DNA of 64,000 nt from Thiofaba sp039822285 (GTDB lineage Bacteria; Pseudomonadota; Gammaproteobacteria; Halothiobacillales; Halothiobacillaceae). Position 1 is the stretch's first letter, and each line of letters starts with the position of its first letter. Below, one piece after another: positions 59,967 through 64,000 of the stretch. Made by a program: the position numbers and the translations under genes. Under the pieces are notes generated by a model. The model searched no databases. It had not been told where the DNA came from and worked only from the letters and a program-made list of their open reading frames with translations. The stretch is from contig NZ_JBAJEY010000002.1 in assembly GCF_039822285.1 (NCBI RefSeq), forward strand, positions 414,452-478,451, in the 5' to 3' direction.

Positions 59967-61732
59967 TGCTGGAATACCGCATCGCTCCCGTCCACCCCGA
60001 GGCGCGCGAATACGCCCTCGAGCTGACCGTGCCCGCCCCCGATCCCACGGGGCAGCGCTTCGCCATGGCCGCCTGGACCCCGGGCAGCTACATGGTGCGC
60101 GACCATGCCCGGCACGTGACTCACATCGAGGCGCGCGACGCCGAGGGCGGTGTCGTGCCGCTGACCTGGGTGGACAAGCAGACCTGGCGCGCCGCCCCTT
60201 GCGAAGGCCCTTTGACCCTGCGCTGGCGGGTGCACGCGTACGAGTTGTCGGTGCGCACCGCCTACCTCGATACCCTGTGGGGGTTCGCGGACGGGGCCGC
60301 CCTGTGGCTGCGGCCGCTCGGCTTGGAGCGGGCCCCTTGCCGGGTTGAGTTGCAGCGCTCCCAAAGCCCGTGTGCGCAGGGCTGGCGGGCCGCCGTCATG
60401 CTCTTGCCCGAGGCGGTCGATGACGAGGGCTATGGCACCTATCTCGCCGAAGACTTCGAGGCCCTGCTCGATGCGCCTGTGGCCTTCGGTCCGTTGCGCG
60501 CGTTGGAGTTCGAGGTGCGCGGCGTGCCGCACCGCTTCGCCTGGCTTGGGCGGGCCGCGTTCGACGAGGCGCGCCTCGCCTCGGATCTTGCGCGCGCCTG
60601 CGAGGCCGTGGTCGGCCTGTTCGGCGCGGAACCGCCGCCCTTCCCGCGTTACTTGTTCCTCGCCCTGGTCACCGGCGACGGCTACGGCGGTCTGGAGCAT
60701 CGGGAAGGCACGGCGCTGTTGTGCCGGCGGGAGCACTTCCCGCTCCCGGGGGAGGCCGGGGCCACGCCCGCCTATCGCGAGTTCCTCGGCCTGTGTGCGC
60801 ACGAATACCTGCATGCCTGGCTGGTCAAGCGCATCCGCCCCGCGGCCCTGATGGGGTTGCCGCTGGACGCGGAGGCCTACACCCGCCTGTTGTGGCTGTT
60901 CGAGGGGGTGACCAGCTACTACGACGACCTGCTGCTGGCCCGCGCGGGGCTGATCACCCCGCAAGACTACCTCGACACCTTCGCGGCCACGCTGAGTCGT
61001 GTGCGTCGTGCGCCGGGACGCCTGCGCCAGTCGCTTGAGCACGCGAGCCTCACGGCCTGGACGCGGCTGTACAAGGCGGATGAAAACACCGCCAATGTGG
61101 GCATCAGCTATTACACCAAGGGCGCGTTGTTCGCCTGGGTGCTGGATGCCGAGCTGCGCCGGCGCAGCCGTGATCGCGTAAGCCTGGATGAGCTGTTGCG
61201 CGCCCTCTGGCACGAACACGGTTTGGCCGGGCGCGGGGTCAGCGAGGACGAGCTCGAGGCGTGGCTTCAGGTGCGGGCGGGGGTGGAGCTCGCCGATCTG
61301 TTCGAGGCGGGTCTGCGCGGCACCGCCGAGCTCCCGTTGGAGCAGGTGGCGACGACCCTGGGTCTGCGCCTGATCTGGGGGGCGGAGCGCGAGACCCCAT
61401 GGCTCGGGGCGGAGGTTCGTGCCGGGGCACAGGGGGAGGCGGTGCTGGGTACGGTGTATGCCGGCGCAGCGGCCGAGCGCGCGGGGCTGGCCCCGCGCGA
61501 TGTGCTGGTCGCCATCGATGGTCTGCGGGTCGACGCAGCGGGTCTTGAGGGGGCACTTCGCCGTCTGCGGATTGGTCAGGAGGTGCGTGTGCACGCCTTC
61601 CGGCGCGACGAGCTTCTCGAGGTCTTGCTCTGTCTTGATCCGCCCCCCATGACCCGGGCCACCCTGGCGTTCGATCCGCAGGCGGAAGGGGAGGCAGCGC
61701 GCCGGCGTGCGCAATGGCTGGGCGTCGGATGA
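59966..61732 (+). CDS. M61 family metallopeptidase with PDZ domain
   Basis: 588 residues, glycyl-aminopeptidase family: N-terminal beta domain (FAMAAWTPGSYMVRDHARHV), GYGGLEHREGTALLC, zinc site CAHEYLHAWLVKRIRP with downstream Glu in LFEGVTSYYDDLLL, and a C-terminal PDZ domain (about 490-560, VYAGAAAERAGLAPRDVLVA). No signal peptide, so a cytoplasmic peptidase. ATG overlaps the slyD stop. Confidence 0.9.
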   Translation: MLEYRIAPVHPEAREYALELTVPAPDPTGQRFAMAAWTPGSYMVRDHARHVTHIEARDAEGGVVPLTWVDKQTWRAAPCEGPLTLRWRVHAYELSVRTAYLDTLWGFADGAALWLRPLGLERAPCRVELQRSQSPCAQGWRAAVMLLPEAVDDEGYGTYLAEDFEALLDAPVAFGPLRALEFEVRGVPHRFAWLGRAAFDEARLASDLARACEAVVGLFGAEPPPFPRYLFLALVTGDGYGGLEHREGTALLCRREHFPLPGEAGATPAYREFLGLCAHEYLHAWLVKRIRPAALMGLPLDAEAYTRLLWLFEGVTSYYDDLLLARAGLITPQDYLDTFAATLSRVRRAPGRLRQSLEHASLTAWTRLYKADENTANVGISYYTKGALFAWVLDAELRRRSRDRVSLDELLRALWHEHGLAGRGVSEDELEAWLQVRAGVELADLFEAGLRGTAELPLEQVATTLGLRLIWGAERETPWLGAEVRAGAQGEAVLGTVYAGAAAERAGLAPRDVLVAIDGLRVDAAGLEGALRRLRIGQEVRVHAFRRDELLEVLLCLDPPPMTRATLAFDPQAEGEAARRRAQWLGVG

Positions 61733-62700
61733 GGTCCGGCTGCATGTCCGATGGGCCGCATGGTCGTCAGGATGCCCTCTGGGGACGCGTGCTGGTCTGT
61801 CTTGGCGATGGCCATTGGCATGCCCTGGCGTCCTGTACGGTGTCCTGCGGAGTGGGGGCGCTGGCGCTGCGTCGCGCCCTGCGTGACTATGCCCGGCGCG
61901 GGGCGCCCCTGCAGTTCGATGGAGCGCGGGGCGTGCGCCTGCGCGCCCCAGTGACGCCCCTCGCGCCCCGGCGTGTCCGTATCCGTGCAGTGACCTGCTT
62001 CGAGACTGATTCGACCAATGCCCAGCTGCTGCAGGCGCTCAAGCAGGGGGTGTCCCATCCTCTCGCCCTGGCGGCCGAGCAGCAGACGCGGGGGAGGGGG
62101 CGGCACGAGCGCCGCTGGCTCACCCCCCTCGGTGGCGGGGTGGCGTTGTCGCTGGCCTGGCCCTCTGCGCTTCTGCCCGGCGGGCGGCCGCCCCCAGCGC
62201 TGTCGTTGCGGGTCGGGGGGGCGCTGGCGCAGGCCTGCGTGCGCCTGGGTGTGCGGAATGTGCGCCTCAAGTGGCCGAACGACCTTCTCGTGAAGGGGCG
62301 CAAGCTGGGGGGGATCCTGGTCGAGGGCAACGCAATGGGGGTCGTCATCGGCGTGGGGCTCAATCACGCCTTCCCTCAGGGCTGGCGGAGCAGGGTTGGG
62401 CAGCCGCTCACCAGTTTGAGCGATAGCCTCGGGAGGCGTGTCCCGCCGCGGTCGCGGGTGCTCGATGTCGTGCTCGATGCCCTCCTGGCGGAGATGGGCT
62501 CGGACGATGAGGCGTGGCGTGACCGCTTTGCCCGTCGCGATGCCTTGGCCGGCCGTCCTGTGCGTGTGAGCGGGGTGGGCGGCGAGGTCTGGGAAGGCGT
62601 GGCCAACGGGGTGACGCGGGATGGAGCCTTGCGTGTGATCACCCCGGGCGGAGAGCGCCTTTGCCATGCCGGCGAGGTCAGTGTGAGGTTGGGCGGATGA
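61729..62700 (+). CDS. birA: Biotin--protein ligase BirA
   Basis: 323 residues. N-terminal winged helix (about 10-70) indicates a bifunctional repressor; ETDSTNAQLL, QQTRGRGRHERRW (biotinoyl-AMP loop), LKWPNDLLVKGRKLGGIL and GVGLN are the ligase. Overlaps both neighbours by 4 bp. The bio operon it would control is not in this window. Confidence 0.93.
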   Translation: MRSGCMSDGPHGRQDALWGRVLVCLGDGHWHALASCTVSCGVGALALRRALRDYARRGAPLQFDGARGVRLRAPVTPLAPRRVRIRAVTCFETDSTNAQLLQALKQGVSHPLALAAEQQTRGRGRHERRWLTPLGGGVALSLAWPSALLPGGRPPPALSLRVGGALAQACVRLGVRNVRLKWPNDLLVKGRKLGGILVEGNAMGVVIGVGLNHAFPQGWRSRVGQPLTSLSDSLGRRVPPRSRVLDVVLDALLAEMGSDDEAWRDRFARRDALAGRPVRVSGVGGEVWEGVANGVTRDGALRVITPGGERLCHAGEVSVRLGG

Positions 62701-63443
62701 GGCTTGTGATCGACGTCGGCAATACCCGGCTCAAGTGGGCGTTCGGGCAGGGGGAGGCTCAGGCGGTCGAGCATCGCGGGCGAGACCTTCGGGCCTTGCT
62801 GCGCCAGGCCTGGACGGACCAGCCGCGCCCCGAGGCCATTCATGTCGCCAGTGTGGCTGGTGAAACAGTGGACGAGGCCATCCGCCTGGTGGCACAGGAC
62901 TGCTGGCCCGGCGTGTCGCTCACCTTTCTTGCCACTCGGGCCGAATGTTGCGGCGTACAGGTGGCCTATGCGCGGCCCGAGCGTTTCGGCGTGGACCGGC
63001 TGGCCGCGCTGGTCGCAGCTCATGCCAGATCGGCGGGCGTCCCGGTCGTGGTGGTGGATGCCGGTACGGCGGTCACGGTGGATGCCCTGGACGCGCAGGG
63101 GAGGCATCTTGGTGGGGTGATCATGCCGGGGTTGCGCCTCTTGTCCGAGAGCCTTCTCGGCGGCACGGCGGCGGTCAGCGCGGGCATGGCGTTCCCCGCA
63201 CTCACAGCAGGCGAGGCTCTGCAGGCGAGTACCGAGGCTGGCGTGGCGGCCGGGGCGCGCTGTATGTTCGTCGGGGGCGTGCTGCACGCCATCGAGGCCG
63301 CCTGTGGACAGGCGGGGGAGGGTGCACACCTGTATTTGACCGGCGGCGATGCCGCCATCCTGGCCCCGTCGCTGGGTGGGAGGCATGTATTGCGGCCGGA
63401 TCTGGTGCTGGAAGGCGTAGTCTTGATGGCCGAGGCCGGCTGA
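62697..63443 (+). CDS. coaX: Type III pantothenate kinase
   Basis: 248 residues; LVIDVGNTRLKWAFG (phosphate 1), GVDRLAALVAAH, VVDAGTAVTVDALD (catalytic/phosphate 2) and HLGGVIMPGLRLL. First step of CoA synthesis. Follows birA with ATGA overlap, a common pairing. Confidence 0.95.
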   Translation: MRLVIDVGNTRLKWAFGQGEAQAVEHRGRDLRALLRQAWTDQPRPEAIHVASVAGETVDEAIRLVAQDCWPGVSLTFLATRAECCGVQVAYARPERFGVDRLAALVAAHARSAGVPVVVVDAGTAVTVDALDAQGRHLGGVIMPGLRLLSESLLGGTAAVSAGMAFPALTAGEALQASTEAGVAAGARCMFVGGVLHAIEAACGQAGEGAHLYLTGGDAAILAPSLGGRHVLRPDLVLEGVVLMAEAG

Positions 63444-63448
63444 GCCAT

Positions 63449-63477
63449 TTGCCCCCGCGGCAGGGATGGCATAGAAT
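63449..63477 (+). promoter_or_regulatory. Promoter of the tRNA-tuf cluster
   Basis: TTGCCC at 63449-63454, 17-bp spacer, TAGAAT at 63472-63477, 11 bp before tRNA-Thr. Confidence 0.6.
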
Positions 63478-63488
63478 CCGCGCCCGTT

Positions 63489-63564
63489 GCCGGCATAGCA
63501 CAGTTGGTAGTGCAACCGCCTTGTAAGCGGTAGGTCGTGAGTTCGAGTCCCACTGCCGGCACCA
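63489..63564 (+). tRNA. tRNA-Thr (TGT)
   Basis: 76 nt with CCA; acceptor GCCGGCA/TGCCGGC, anticodon TGT in CCTTGTAAGC. Confidence 0.96.
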
Positions 63565-63567
63565 TGC

Positions 63568-63596
63568 TTGACAGCGCGTCGCCGTCTGTCTAGTAT
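63568..63596 (+). promoter_or_regulatory. Internal promoter before tRNA-Tyr
   Basis: TTGACA at 63568-63573, 17-bp spacer, TAGTAT at 63591-63596, between tRNA-Thr and tRNA-Tyr. Confidence 0.6.
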
Positions 63597-63614
63597 GCGC
63601 AACCTGTTTGACGC

Positions 63615-63699
63615 GGTGGGGTTCCCGAGCGGCCAAAGGGGGCAGACTGTAAATCTGCTGGCACTGCCTTCGAAGGTTCGAATCCTTCCCCCACCACCA
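63615..63699 (+). tRNA. tRNA-Tyr (GTA)
   Basis: 85 nt with CCA and a long variable arm; acceptor GGTGGGG/CCCCACC, anticodon GTA in ACTGTAAAT. Confidence 0.96.
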
Positions 63700-63741
63700 G
63701 ATTCGCTGATTTCTAGCGGATGATGGGAATTGCTCCCTTAA

Positions 63742-63815
<74 letters not shown>

Positions 63816-63821
63816 GTTTTT

Positions 63822-63897
<76 letters not shown>

Positions 63898-63947
63898 TCT
63901 TTTTTTCGTCGTCCCATTTGTCCATTTGACCCATCCGGGGGTGTTTC

Positions 63948-64000
63948 ATGGCTAAGGAAAAATTCGAACGTAAGAAGCCGCACGTGAACGTGGGCACCAT
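63948..64000 (+). CDS. tuf: Elongation factor Tu (start only)
   Basis: 17 codons visible (MAKEKFERKKPHVNVGT), the standard EF-Tu beginning, then the window ends. The tRNA-Thr/Tyr/Gly/Thr-tuf order is that of tufB in enterics. Confidence 0.93.
   Translation, partial: MAKEKFERKKPHVNVGT

Overview
The window looks like part of a GC-rich chromosome of a sulfur-oxidising gammaproteobacterium. The evidence is the gene order aspS-yebC-ruvCAB-ybgC-tolQRAB, the run tRNA-Thr/Tyr/Gly/Thr-tuf behind birA-coaX, an rrn operon with tRNA-Ile and tRNA-Ala in the spacer, and two sulfur genes: a flavocytochrome c sulfide dehydrogenase cluster and an ETHE1-type persulfide dioxygenase. The 16S sequence could fit Halothiobacillaceae or a neighbouring group, but I could not align it.

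Layout. 0-14 kb: a sorbosone/glucose-dehydrogenase-like lipoprotein, then a long minus-strand carbohydrate operon (solute-binding lipoprotein, two ABC permeases, an exported six-hairpin glycosidase-like protein, a GH94 phosphorylase resembling 1,2-beta-oligoglucan phosphorylase, an AI-2E/PerM transporter). A 2.7-kb island lies between the binding-protein gene and the permeases. It holds an internally deleted IS5-type element with both ends, an A/T-rich orphan membrane-protein gene, and an ISL3/IS481-like transposase wreck. 14-22.5 kb: plsC, fructosamine kinase family, pgeF, a gcvR-like gene, def, a diguanylate cyclase, a membrane protein and clpB with a sigma-32-like promoter. 22.5-27.7 kb: a minus-strand cluster of cytochrome c, fccB, a second cytochrome c, response regulator and histidine kinase, then a DUF4382 lipoprotein gene. 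27.8-32.2 kb: a divergent pyruvate-kinase-like gene, an FmdB-type zinc ribbon, an AhpD-like protein, a YgjP-type metalloprotease and an SDR. 32.3-45.4 kb: DUF502, aspS, nadA, yebC, ruvCAB, ybgC, tolQRAB-cpoB (without pal), queE, queC. 45.4-51 kb: tRNA-Lys and a complete rrn operon with tandem promoters, processing stems and a terminator. 51-64 kb: murU-amgK (peptidoglycan recycling), a MgtC/DUF4010 protein, persulfide dioxygenase, mpl, ubiX, a LON-domain protein, a thioredoxin, an AEC carrier, slyD, an M61 peptidase, birA, coaX, four tRNAs and the start of tuf.

Two repeat families cross the window. One is a GC-rich dyad of about 40 bp found between genes and, in frame, inside the GH94 and permease genes. 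The other is a modular set of perfect hairpins: five in a row at 30.47-30.63 kb, the first two repeated exactly at 17.46 kb and the last repeated at 54.02 kb.

Points most worth follow-up: the hairpin array, the repeat insertions in coding sequence, the possible beta-1,2-glucan uptake/phosphorolysis operon split by mobile DNA, the sulfide dehydrogenase cluster with its own two-component system and a flavoprotein apparently lacking the covalent FAD cysteine, and the missing pal. All family assignments come from reading motifs, not from database searches.
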